From contig OZ005648.1 of assembly GCA_963930645.1 (NCBI GenBank), forward strand, positions 267,479,830-267,543,829: a stretch of DNA of 64,000 bases. The letters run 5' to 3'. Source of the DNA: Salticus scenicus. Lineage: Eukaryota > Arthropoda > Arachnida > Araneae > Salticidae. Made by a program: the position numbers and the translations under genes. Position 1 is the stretch's first letter. Every line of letters starts with the position of its first letter. The notes under the pieces are model-generated. The model had not been told where the DNA came from. It ran no database searches and worked only from the letters and a program-made list of their open reading frames with translations. Below are positions 46,986-56,094 of this stretch, in pieces.

Positions 46986-46989
46986 AAAT

Positions 46990-47340
46990 CAGGAGACTTG
47001 GCATGTCTGCAAAAATTTATACCATTAGCTTTAAAAAATGTACACAATTTAGTCAAAAGATAGAAAGCTGCTATTTAAATCACTATTCTATTTTTATTTA
47101 TTTTATTTAATTCATCAATAAAAAAATAAATAAATAAATAAAATAAAAAATGTATTTTAACTTTTAAAATGAAAAGAAAAAAAAGTTTGTAAAAAATTCT
47201 AAATTTATGAACTGAAAACCTGAGCAATTTATAAAATAATATCAAGTATAATGAACTCAATGGATTAAGGTAAAATTCACCTCGCAAAATAATCAACACA
47301 TTCACTTCACCCCTCCTTTCCCCCGCTAATACTGTTTTAT
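46990..47340. repeat. Recurring block copy
   Basis: Contains TTAGTCAAAAGATAGAAAGC, AGCTGCTATTTAAATCACTA, AACTGAAAACCTGA, TAATGAACTCAATGG and GCAAAATAATCAACACATTC. The same order occurs at 42630-43125, 43470-43550/45130-45240 and 47640-47990. Confidence 0.6.
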
Positions 47341-47344
47341 CTGC

Positions 47345-47515
47345 ACTTGTGTCCTAGTCCTAGACCTAGGTAGATTGCCTCCGTATTGGTTTTTTAAAGA
47401 CACCTAGCCTATATTTATTCGAGTTATGAAGAAAACCACGGAAAACCCCGAACGGCGAAGTAGGCGAGCGTGATTTGGGATCGAACCAAGCACTTCCCAT
47501 CAATCACTTTATTTT
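47345..47515 (-). mobile_element. tRNA-derived SINE
   Basis: On the minus strand GGTTCGATCCC (plus-strand 47477-47487) is a near-perfect Pol III B box, preceded by GGGAAGTGCTT. Downstream are GCCGTTCGGGGTTTTCCGTG and TGCCTCCGTATTGG. It lies between two copies of the recurring block. Confidence 0.65.
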
Positions 47516-47559
47516 GAAGTAAGAAATTTAACTGATGAAATGTATACCTTGTATGCAAT

Positions 47560-47990
47560 GTAAAAGTTACTTCACAATTTTATCTAAAACAAATTTGCAT
47601 TATTTCTATGCTAAATTTATGTTTTCTAGTCATCCCAACTTTTGTACCAATAAAAAAAAGATTTTAATCAAAAGGTAAAAAGCGGCTATATAAATCATTA
47701 TTCCAAACTTATTTTTTACTCGTAAATTTTATTTTAGCTTTTAGATTGTTAGGACCCATTAACCAGTCAAGAGGTCCTGTCATCGAAGCTGGTAGATGTG
47801 AGGTGCTGGGTTTGATTGCTGGTCGTGCTCGTCGGCCTAGCTGTTCGAAGTTTACGGTAGTTTATCCAAAACTAACCACCTTTTAAAACCTAAAAAAAAG
47901 TTTGTAAAAAAAATTAAATTTATGAACTGACAATCTGAAAAATTAACAAGATTCTCCTTGCAAAATAATCAACACATCTACTTCACTCCC
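47560..47990. repeat. Recurring block copy interrupted by a SINE
   Basis: Starts with CTTCACAATTTTATCTAAA and GCATTATTTC-ATGCTAAA, then TTTTAATCAAAAGGTAAAAAGC. The SINE at 47750-47880 splits it from AACTGA-AATCTGAA and GCAAAATAATCAACACATC. Confidence 0.6.
47750..47880 (+). mobile_element. tRNA-derived SINE
   Basis: GGGTTTGATTG (47808-47818) is a B-box-like sequence preceded by AAGAGGTCCTGTCATCGAAG, matching the SINE at 42775 over about 110 bp. The 3' body is truncated compared with that copy. Confidence 0.6.
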
Positions 47991-48040
47991 CCCCCCCCAC
48001 ACACACACATTAAATGTTTTATCTAACTTGGGTCCTAGAC

Positions 48041-48126
48041 CCCAGTAACACATAACGTTATTATAACTAATTTTTCACTGTTCAGACTTATTTACAATGT
48101 TATAACAACGTTATGTGCTACCTGGG
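48041..48126. mobile_element. 86-bp palindromic MITE
   Basis: Left arm CCCAGTAACACATAACGTTA and right arm complementary to CCCAGGTAGCACATAACGTT, matching over about 27 bp with a few differences. The whole sequence folds as one hairpin. No target duplication could be fixed. Confidence 0.65.
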
Positions 48127-48128
48127 AA

Positions 48129-48206
48129 CAGGGGCGGACTGGGTCCTCTGGAAAGGTGCATACCTTTGATTTTTGGAGGGTGCAAGTCGTCAATTATTTA
48201 TATATA
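48129..48206 (+). mobile_element. Left part of a CAGGGGCGGACTGGG element, split by a hAT
   Basis: CAGGGGCGGACTGGGTCCTC and GAAAGGTGCATACCTT match the sequence at 33453-33540. After the inserted hAT (48207-50376) the match resumes at about 50390 (GGATAGTTTAGACATTTTCA) and runs to about 50470. The paralog at 33.5 kb lacks the hAT and so serves as an empty site. Confidence 0.6.
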
Positions 48207-48429
48207 CAGGGGTCATAGCAAAGGAATAAAAAAATATAGGAGTCCAAAAGATAAAATATAGGAGTTTAATTAAAAAAAATATAGGAGTTTAAAAGAAAAA
48301 ATATATAGGAATTTCGAGCGAAATATAGGATACATAGTAGTTTGGAGCACATGTACACATACAAAACTGAGTACCATTATCCATAAAATTCCAAAATGTG
48401 TGTCCCCAATTACAGCCCTAATACTCTTT

Positions 48430-48640
48430 AACTACATTTCTTGCGACCATGGAAGCCTCTGCGCAAATGCGGATTCAACGAGTCCACTAGTAAAATAGGG
48501 AAGACAAGCTTTTCGTTGAGAGAAAATAAGCGATAAGGGAATACTGAATGACTATTAAATTCAAACCTGTTGGTCAACTTTGAAACCCTCCAACATTTTC
48601 GACTCGTCCTCACTGCTAGGCGTAGAAAACGTGGTTACAC
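48430..48640 (+). repeat. Dispersed ~220-bp repeat, copy 1
   Basis: Contains GACCATGGAAGCCTCTGCGC, CAACGAGTCCA, AGGGAATAC and GAAAACGTGGTTACACTATA. It has an inverted relative at 52254-52470 and a direct relative at 62720-62885. Non-coding. Confidence 0.6.
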
Positions 48641-49719
48641 TATAACTTCAATTTTTAATAAACATCCTATAATTTCAAAAATACAATAACGTATGCATAA
48701 TTCTAGTAACACATTTTAGAAAAATACAAGGTTAGAAAAATAGCCATCATTCAATCCCATATATGAAAAAATTAGATCAACTGGAATTTTGCTCACCTGC
48801 GGAATCTGATTTAGATCAAGGATTACAGTGCATGGGCCTGCGAATTCACTTTGATAAGGGCCTCCAAATCAGAGACTATAACCTTAGACTATTACATTAA
48901 GTGACAAATCTGTCACTTAAGGTAACAAGTGACAAGTCTGTCACTTAAGGTTTAAGTTGACAAATTGGTCAATATTATTAAATAACATTTTTTTTTTTTT
49001 TTGGGGGGGGGGGAGGGGGGAGTGTAAACAACAAACCAAAGAGTCAATAAACTTATCAAACAATTTTGAAAGGCACTCTTATTCTATTTTAATATTATAT
49101 ACAAAAGAATGAAACTACTCCATTCCTCTAAAAGTCCAACTAAGTCAAGCTTTTAAAATTAGTAATGTTGTTAAGTAAATGGGCATATCAGACGGGAGCA
49201 TATATACTCAACACAACATGTTCACTCAGCGACGTTCAAAGTTGGGGAAGCTGAACGAATGAGAAACCGATCAGCTGTCCCTAGGGTTCCCCCAAACTGA
49301 TAGCGTGATGTATTCGGTATTCCCTTCTCTAAAGGTATTCCAGGAAAAAATCATGTCTATTCCTCCTATTGATCAATTTTGATGAGCACACTCAACACAG
49401 CACAGTCAGCTTTTTGTAAACGGCTTCGAAAATATTGATCATCTGAAAATGTGCTGTCCTTGAACAAGGTCAGGCTGAGTGTGTTGGATATAATGTTGTG
49501 TTTAGTAAAAAGCTGAGCGAAAATCTCTCATGTGATATGGCCAAAACATGTCTTGTGAGAACAAAAATGTAAGTCGTAAATTTGGAAATTGATGAAAGGA
49601 TTTTTTATTAGCTTAAAAAGTTCATTATAAAGAATATGAACCAACGGTTCTTCTACTTGCATAATTTTCAAAAAAATTTCTAAGCTTTCACCTACCGATT
49701 TTTAAAAATGTAAATGTGT

Positions 49720-50250
49720 CAAAGTGGTAGAATCAGTAAGAACAGTTCTCAGGAATCGATATGAATGGGATTGCAACTGGCTCTTGATCTTACTTTCTGG
49801 TATAAATTTCAGGAAATATTCATTTAATGCTTCTCACTGGTTGATATTTCTAGTATTGACTGGTATCAGTGTCATCCACCTATTATTTACAAATCTCATA
49901 ATTTCTTCTTTCTTAGTTGCAACTTCGATTTGGACACCTCGGAAATCTTCTTTGCAAGCCGAATATTTATGAAGAAATTTAAACACAGTATCCAAAAAAT
50001 CTTCAATATCCCAGTGACTAACTACTTAGTCACTGCGTTCTTGAAGGAATTCTGCACAATATGCAAGTTACAAGAACTATGATAAGAGGCAGAAAATCCC
50101 TATCATTTAGTTCACTGTCAATTTCTTCAAGTCATTTTCAATGCCAAAATTTTATAAGTATTATCTAGTTTTTTTTTTTCCATTATCAGTTGATTTCATC
50201 GAAAGCAGAGAAAAGAAATTAGTTCATAAATCTTCAGAGTATTATTTGTA
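49720..50250 (-). pseudogene. hAT transposase relic (DUF4371/ZBED-like)
   Basis: Minus-strand translation contains HSCNLHIVQNSFKNAVTK (about 50075-50022), a stop, then DIEDFLDTVFKFLHKYSACK followed by EDFRGVQIEVATKKEEIMRF and VNNRWMTLIPV, ending about 49845. The pattern CxxHxxxLxxxxA…FxxFxxSxKRxxxFxxFQ…TRWLSL is typical of the RNase H-like core of this hAT branch. Here C-NLH and NNRWMTL occupy those places. It is broken by stops and frameshifts and lacks recognisable BED and C-terminal regions. It belongs to the element at 48207-50376. Confidence 0.65.
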
Positions 50251-50464
50251 GAAAAAATTTTTACAGTCTAGATATCATATAATAGTAGACGTAAAAAAAG
50301 AAAATAATATAGGAAATATAGGAGTTGGTGTAAAAATATAGGAAAAATAGGAAATATAGGAGGACTATGAGGCCTGATATAAAGTAAGGAGGATAGTTTA
50401 GACATTTTCAAATAAATAGTAATACCTTACATAATAATCTGCTAAATTTGCGTGTTTTTGTGTT

Positions 50465-50725
50465 TGTTGCTCTTCATCTCAAAATTTTATAAGTATATCT
50501 AGTTGCTTTTTTCCATTATCAGTTGTTTCATCGAAAGCAGAGAAAAGAAATTAGTTCATAAATCTTCAGAGTATTATTTGTAGAGTAAATTTTTGCAGTC
50601 TGGATATCATCTAACAGTAGACGTAAAAAAAAAAATATAGGAAATATAGGAGTTGGTGTAAAAATATAGGAGAATATCTGCCAAATTGTGAAAATATAGG
50701 AGGACTATGAGGCGATAACTTGCCT
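50465..50725. repeat. Duplicate of the right end of the 48207-50376 hAT
   Basis: CAAAATTTTATAAGTATATCTAGTTG through GGAGGACTATGAGGC (about 50480-50714) repeats the right ~230 bp of the hAT (50148-50373), including the ATATAGGAG units. An additional GGAGAATATCTGCC segment is present. A second truncated insertion or a local duplication is possible. Confidence 0.75.
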
Positions 50726-53170
50726 TCAAACTACTTCACAGTGAAGAAATTGCAGATAGGGAGACTAGACTTGAATACAAAAAAATAATTTTCTGTGAAT
50801 TTAGAATTTTGGATTTTTAAGGGAAGGGGTAAAAATGATTTTCGGAGACGCAGAAGGCAAAAACACCTTTATAAGCATAACTCAGCCCCAAATTGCTTCA
50901 CAGTGAAGAAATTGCAGATGGGAAGATTAGACTTAAGTAAAAAAAAAAAAAAAAATCATTTTCTGTGATTTTGGAAATTTGGATTTTTAAGGGGGGAGAG
51001 GGGGTAAAACGAATTTTCGGAGGCAAATTTAGCAAAGTATAGATTCTTGAGTAAAATTCTAGCAGTAATAGCTCAAAGATATTAAAAAAAAAAAAAACTG
51101 CCAAGCGTTTTCTTGAAGGTATATGCAAAAACTTAATTTTGATTTTTTTCCCGATTTTCGATTTTGGGGGGAAGGTTTACGAAGGGGCAAAATCGACCCC
51201 CCCTTTTTTACCCCTAAATTCATCCGTGGAAATCTATAGGAGCTGAGGTCACAAATTTTAGTGTGTGGCTTATTTACATGTGTCCAACATCCATTGTAAC
51301 GGGATTTTGTGAAAGTCCCCCCTTTACCCCTTTGGAGGTGGAGTGGGGTAGGGAAAAAACGACTAAAACCACTGCTTCACTGATTAAACACATCCGTGGC
51401 AATTCTATGCGAGACACTTGCAAATTTTGGTGAGCACGTTGGTTTTAGGACCCTGACACCTATTAAGACAAGATTTTGCGAAATATCCCCCCTGGGGTGG
51501 GAGGGGGGGCAGAAGGCAAAACCCCGTTATAAGCATAATTCTGCTCCAAATTTCTTCATGGTGAAGAAATTGCAGAGAGAGAGACTACACTTGATTGCAA
51601 AAAAAAAAAAAAAAAAAAAAAAAAGCATTTTCTGCGATTTTGGAGTTTTAAGGGGGGGGGGGGGGGGGGGGGGGTTGGGTTAAAAACGATTTTCAAGAGG
51701 CAAATTTAGCAAAATACGGATTTTCGAGTAAAACTCGACCAATAATAGCACAAAGATATAGAAAATTGCCAAGAGTCTTCTTGAGGATATTTTCAAAAAC
51801 TCATTCTTGTTTTTTTTACAATTTTTGATTTTGGGGGGGAGTTACGAGGGGGCAAATTTGTGCCCCCCGTTTTAGCATTAAATTCATCCGGGAAAATCTA
51901 TAGGAGCAGAGGTCACAAATTTTAGTGTGTGGCTTACTTATGTGTGTCCAATACCCATTGTAATGGGATTTTGTGAAAGTTCCCCCCTTTCTCCCTTGGG
52001 GGTGGGGGCAATAAACCCGTTTCAAAGTATAACTTTCCTTCAAATTATCTCAGCAAGAATTATTTGTATATGTGGGCTGTTTATGCCTTCCCAACACGTA
52101 CAGTAAAGGGATTTTACAAAATTTTATCCTCCCCTCCTTTAAAGGGCAGCGGGGGGAGGCAAAAATACGCTTATAAGAGTATCTCTACTCCAAATTATCT
52201 CAGAACAGCGAATTTTTGATATGCCGATAGGTTATGCGTACTCAAGACACACACTATAGTGCGACCATGTTTCCTACAACTAGCAGTGAGGCCGAGTTCA
52301 AAAGTTTAGAGGGATGCAAAATTGGCCGAGAGATAGTTATTTGGCAAACATCCAGCTATTCGGTGTTCCCTTATCGCTTGTTTTCTCTCAGTCACCCCTA
52401 TTTTAACACTGGACTCGTTCAATCCGCACTTGCGCAGAGGCTTCCATGGTCGCAAGAAATGTGGTTAAAGAATACAATGGATTTTGCAAAATTCCACCTT
52501 ATTCCCCTTGGGGGTGGGGCAAAATCATATTTTCATGCGTAACTCTGCTCCAAACCGTCTTAGGCGTTTTTTAATGTGCGAGCTTGGTTATGCATTCCCA
52601 ACATGCACTATAAGGGGATTTTGTGAAATTTCCCTTTTCCTTCCTTTAAGGGCACAGGATTTGGGGGAGGGGGGGGGGGAAGGGGGGGGGGGAATGCGTT
52701 TAAAGAGTAATTCTGGTCCAAATTAACCTAGGAAAGTGATTTTTTGATAAGTCGATTGGTTATGTGCTCAACACACAAAATCTACAAAGGGATTATTTGA
52801 AATTCTGTGCTGTCACCCCTTGAAAGTTTGGGGGGGGGGGGGGATTAAAAACGTGTTTTCATTCGTAACTCTGTTTCAAACTATCTTAGAATGTCTATTT
52901 TTGATGTGTGAACTGCTTATGCGTATTCAAGACACTACAAAGTGATTTTGTGAAACTTCACCCTACCTCCCCTCAGGGAGTGGGGGGGAATCATGTATTC
53001 ATGCGTAACTCTGCAGTAAATTATCTTATAGAAAAGATTTTCGATGTGTGGGTCAGTTATATGTACTTAACTCATAATATAAAGATATTTTTCAAAATCC
53101 CCTCCTTTCCTCTAAGAGAGGGGCGAAGGGAGGGGGGGGGGGGTTAAAAAACACATTTTAAAACATAACT
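50725..53170. repeat. G-tract-rich degenerate array
   Basis: Diverged units of roughly 130-165 bp repeat phrases such as GAAGAAATTGCAGA, CTCTGCTCCAAATTATCTTA, GGGATTTTGTGAAA, GTGTGTGGCTTA and GGCAAAAACACCTTTATAA. Each unit carries a purine run of about 6 to 20 G residues near its end (examples at 51651-51674, 52669-52691 and 52829-52842). Open frames in it are artefacts. It has an inverted fragment at about 53870-54065, and one dispersed repeat is inserted at 52254-52470. Confidence 0.75.
52254..52470 (-). repeat. Dispersed ~220-bp repeat, copy 2 (inverted)
   Basis: Reverse complement of the repeat at 48430-48640: GCGCAGAGGCTTCCATGGTC lies at its right end and TAGTGCGACCATGTTTCC at its left. 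It is inserted in the G-tract array. Confidence 0.6.
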
Positions 53171-53741
53171 CTGCTTCAAATATTCTTAGAATCATGATTT
53201 TTTAACCCTTTAAGCGTGCTTGACGAGTCCTACTCATCATCTAATTTTAAAGTCAGCATTTCAATGCGTTTGATGGAAATATCTCATCATATCCTTATAG
53301 GAAAACATTTTATGATTTCAAAATTTGCCACTGGATAACAATAGTAGTTCCGTAAAGTGGAATATAATTTCTTGGGAAAACTTTGGTGTGTTTGATTTTC
53401 GCATTCTGGGGAAAATAGCAAGCTGTAGTGGTGTTCCTAGGCGCTTTTGTGAGTCTTTTACGTGTCTGAGAGGCGAATTTGGAAAGTTTCCACTCTACAG
53501 CACTTTGGCGACAGAAGCTTGGCACAGAACGGCATTTTGAGATAAATCTGAAATATGGAAACTTACCACTAAATGAATAAAATCAGTCAGAAATAAATCA
53601 AGAATCAAAACTTTTTGTTTAAATAAAAAATAATTTTCTTCACATTTAATTGAATGAAAGGCGAATTTTTTACAAGACGACATTTTTTTTAATGTTTAAA
53701 TAAAAAAAATGTGCTAAATAAAAATACAAATTTATTATAGA
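53171..53741. other. No supported gene
   Basis: Begins near a TTAACCCTTTAAGCG sequence (about 53207), which resembles a piggyBac-type left end, but no right partner was found. It contains short overlapping frames on both strands with no recognisable product. Confidence 0.35.
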
Positions 53742-54086
53742 CTAGCAGGCTTTGCCCGCTTCCCTGGTCATTACATTGAAATGAATTCTTAAAATACCAT
53801 ATCATTAATAATAATAAAATCTTAAAAAAAAAAAAAAAAAATGAAATCTGTCAAAATTTATGTTAAAATTCATATTTTGCTAAATTTGCCTCCAAAAATC
53901 ATTTTTACCCCCCCCCCCCCCCCAAAAAAAAAAAAAAAAAAAAATCGCAGATTTTTTTTTTTTTTTTGTACTTAAGTCTAGTCTTCCCCGCTGCAATTTC
54001 TTCACCACAAAGTAATATGGAGCCGAGTTATGCCTATAAAGGTGTTTTTGCCCCCCCCCCCCCCCAGTACTACTAACACGTACTTA
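53742..54086 (-). mobile_element. Helitron-like 3' end fragment
   Basis: CTAG (53742-53745) followed inward by CAGGCTTTGCCCGCTTCCCT matches the 3' end at 43555. The element runs rightward into inverted G-tract-array sequence (about 53870-54065) and is cut by the Gypsy insertion at 54091. A 5' end was not found beyond 60614. Confidence 0.6.
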
Positions 54087-54090
54087 ATAA
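54087..54090. other. Target site duplication ATAA (5' side, right Gypsy copy)
   Basis: ATAA directly before the 5' LTR and again at 60611-60614 after the 3' LTR. Confidence 0.88.
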
Positions 54091-54419
54091 TGTTACGAAA
54101 TTGTAAATAATTGTGTTTATTTTTGTATAAATTCTTTCAAAGAGGCTTAGTAAGTTGATAAAGTGCTAATTTTGTGCATTTCTAGTCGTTTGAGCGTTGA
54201 AATAGCCTTATTTTCCCTTAAAAACGCATTAAAAAGCCCCAGTAATGCACGTAATGGATTTGGCGCCAAATTTGGCGACTTTTTCTCACCTTGGCGATTT
54301 TTTTGGCGACCTTGGCGAGAAAATCCTTATATGGGGTATACCAAATATGGAAGCTGTAAGTTGATTGGTTGACCACTTTCTAGAGTTTTCTCGAAAAATC
54401 TGGGCTCCATGGAACAGCA

Positions 54420-54425
54420 TATAAG
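54420..54425 (+). promoter_or_regulatory. LTR TATA box with downstream initiator
   Basis: TATAAG, followed 29 nt later by TCAGTTCAGTTCAG, an arthropod-type initiator (TCAGT). Transcription probably starts at about 54450, which defines the U3/R border. Confidence 0.6.
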
Positions 54426-54651
54426 GAGCGCTTCCTCGCCAAGGGCAGTCAGTTCAGTTCAGTCTTCAGCCAGCTTCGCTAGTGCTTGCATTGCTCTTGA
54501 GCCTCTTTGAGAGAGACTTGCTTCAAGTGTTATTGTTATACAGTTTGTACTGTGGATTTGCTATTGACAGCTGTTGTTTAAGCTGTGTTTACTGTTTGAA
54601 TTGAAGCTGATACTTGGTTTATAGACCAGTATTTTTCTGGAACTTTCTGTG

Positions 54652-54657
54652 AATAAA
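54652..54657 (+). promoter_or_regulatory. AATAAA polyadenylation signal (LTR)
   Basis: AATAAA about 70 bp before the LTR end. The functional copy for the genomic RNA is the equivalent one in the 3' LTR (60539-60544). Confidence 0.55.
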
Positions 54658-54727
54658 TTACTGAATTTTTGTACGTTTGGCCTTTCATTCTCAGACAACT
54701 CACGAACCCCCAAGTACGCAACATTTC

Positions 54728-54745
54728 TGGTGTCAGAAGTGGGAT
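54728..54745 (+). promoter_or_regulatory. Primer binding site (tRNA-Leu type)
   Basis: TGGTGTCAGAAGTGGGAT, four bases after the LTR. It is complementary to the acceptor-arm 3' end of typical tRNA-Leu plus CCA, and identical in the left copy. Confidence 0.78.
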
Positions 54746-54756
54746 TTTGTCTGTGA

Positions 54757-56094
54757 ATGGTGATAACGAGAGCTATGGAACAAGAAATGAAGAAATTTCT
54801 AGAAGGACTCACTGCCCAGATGAATGAGTTAAGAACCGGATTGATAGAGAAAATAGAAACAGGACAAAGAGAGTTGAAAGACAGTTTGGGTGAAGTTCAG
54901 GAAGAAATTAAATCTAATCAAGATGAGATGAAGAGAGAGCTTTCAACGGTGAAGGAATCAATCGAGGGTAAATTAACGGTGATGGAAAATAGAATGGATG
55001 GAATAGAAGAGAAAGTTATAAAGATAGAAGAAAATTTTGAAGAGAAAGTTTTGAAAATAGAAGAAAGTTTTGAAGAGAAAGCTATGAAGATAGAAGAAAA
55101 TGTTATGAAGGTTGAAGAGAAAGCTATGAAGATAGAAGAAAATGTTATGAAGGTTGAAGAGAGTGTTACGAGGATGGAACGGAGTTTCGAGGAGAAAGTT
55201 AAAGAAAATTTTGATCAGGAACTGAAAGGAAGGTTTTCAGAGATAGAAGGTAAACTGAAGAGAATAGAAGAAGATCTGGAGAGAAAAGTGGAAGAAAAGT
55301 TAGAATCCATGCCCCAGGAAGTTGAAAAGAAAGAGAGAAGAATCCAGAATCAGGAATTTATTAAGCTATCTACCTACGATGGCAGTTCCTCTTGGCATGT
55401 ATATAAGACGCAGTTTTCCATCGTTGCTGAAGCTAACGGCTGGGACTCTACCGCCAAGTCAGTCCACTTAGCAGCAGCATTACGGGGAGATGCAGCCGAG
55501 ATACTGAGGAATGTTTCTAAAGAAGAAAGGAACGACTTCGAGGCCCTGACTAGAGCACTGGAGCTACGGTTCGGAGAGAAGTGTTCTAAGGACTATAGTC
55601 GCCTCCAACTAAAATCCCGTTACCAGAAAACAGGCGAAAGTTTACAGGAGCTGGCAGCGGACATTCAGAGATTGTCACACCTAGCATTCTCAGACTGTCA
55701 AGCTGACACTCGAAACGACTTAGCTCTTCAGTACTTTATCGATGCCGTTCGGGATCCAGAAATTCAAAAAGCGCTGAGACTCTCCAACATCAGAGACGTA
55801 GAATCAGCTTTAGGCTACGCACTTAGGATAGAGGCAGCCCAACAAGCCTCCCGCAAAGACCGCCATACGATAAGAGCAGTCTCATTAAACGATACGCCTG
55901 CTGGTGAAAATGAAATGAAGAGAAGTATCGAAGAGATCTTAAAGAGATTGCGCAGCCTGGAGAATAACAAGGAAATAAAGGACCGGAAGATAAAGTGCTG
56001 GGGCTGTGGAGGGGATGGTCACGTGAAGAGGAACTGCCCTGTACGACCAATTATAGGAAATCACCCGTCTTCACCATCACTACAGGGAAACTAA
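54757..56094 (+). CDS. gag: Gag structural protein
   Basis: 445 residues. It forms the virus-like particle that packages the element RNA. Residues 1 to about 195 are Lys/Glu-rich and almost certainly a long coiled coil, with direct repeats of a KIEENVMKVEE-type unit. A retrotransposon gag domain follows at about 200-375 (starting FIKLSTYDGSSSWHVYKTQF, with ALRGDAAEIL, and LELRFGEK). Near the C-terminus is one CCHC zinc knuckle, CWGCGGDGHVKRNC (C414, C417, H422, C427), for RNA binding. The start is the first ATG after the primer site (VITRAMEQEMKKF…). It ends at TAA, immediately after a GGGAAAC slippery site, and overlaps pol by 100 nt. Unlike the left copy it has no frameshifts. Confidence 0.93.
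   Translation: MVITRAMEQEMKKFLEGLTAQMNELRTGLIEKIETGQRELKDSLGEVQEEIKSNQDEMKRELSTVKESIEGKLTVMENRMDGIEEKVIKIEENFEEKVLKIEESFEEKAMKIEENVMKVEEKAMKIEENVMKVEESVTRMERSFEEKVKENFDQELKGRFSEIEGKLKRIEEDLERKVEEKLESMPQEVEKKERRIQNQEFIKLSTYDGSSSWHVYKTQFSIVAEANGWDSTAKSVHLAAALRGDAAEILRNVSKEERNDFEALTRALELRFGEKCSKDYSRLQLKSRYQKTGESLQELAADIQRLSHLAFSDCQADTRNDLALQYFIDAVRDPEIQKALRLSNIRDVESALGYALRIEAAQQASRKDRHTIRAVSLNDTPAGENEMKRSIEEILKRLRSLENNKEIKDRKIKCWGCGGDGHVKRNCPVRPIIGNHPSSPSLQGN

Larger units (their letters stand above)
48207..50376. mobile_element. hAT-type element with ATATAGGAG subterminal repeats
   Basis: Left end CAGGGGTCATAG and right end CTATGAGGCCTG form imperfect inverted repeats, flanked by ATATA (48202-48206 and 50377-50381). 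AATATAGGAG-like units recur at least five times inside each end. A minus-strand transposase relic of the DUF4371 type is inside. A five-base duplication is short for classical hAT, but 5-bp groups are known. A dispersed ~220-bp repeat lies at about 48430-48640. Confidence 0.78.
54091..54723 (+). repeat. 5' LTR of right Gypsy copy
   Basis: TGTTAC…GCAACA, 633 bp. It holds several TTGGCGA units (about 54261-54318), more than either left-copy LTR, a TATA box at 54420-54425, a TCAGTT initiator (about 54449) and AATAAA (54652-54657). Confidence 0.96.

Noticed and set aside
50898..53147. Several open frames of 70-100 codons
   Set aside because: They lie in a degenerate repeat array with G-runs and poly-A; frames shift between units and no family is recognised.
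53205..53230. TTAACCCTTTAAGCG as a piggyBac-type left end
   Set aside because: No complementary right end with TTAA before the Gypsy insertion.
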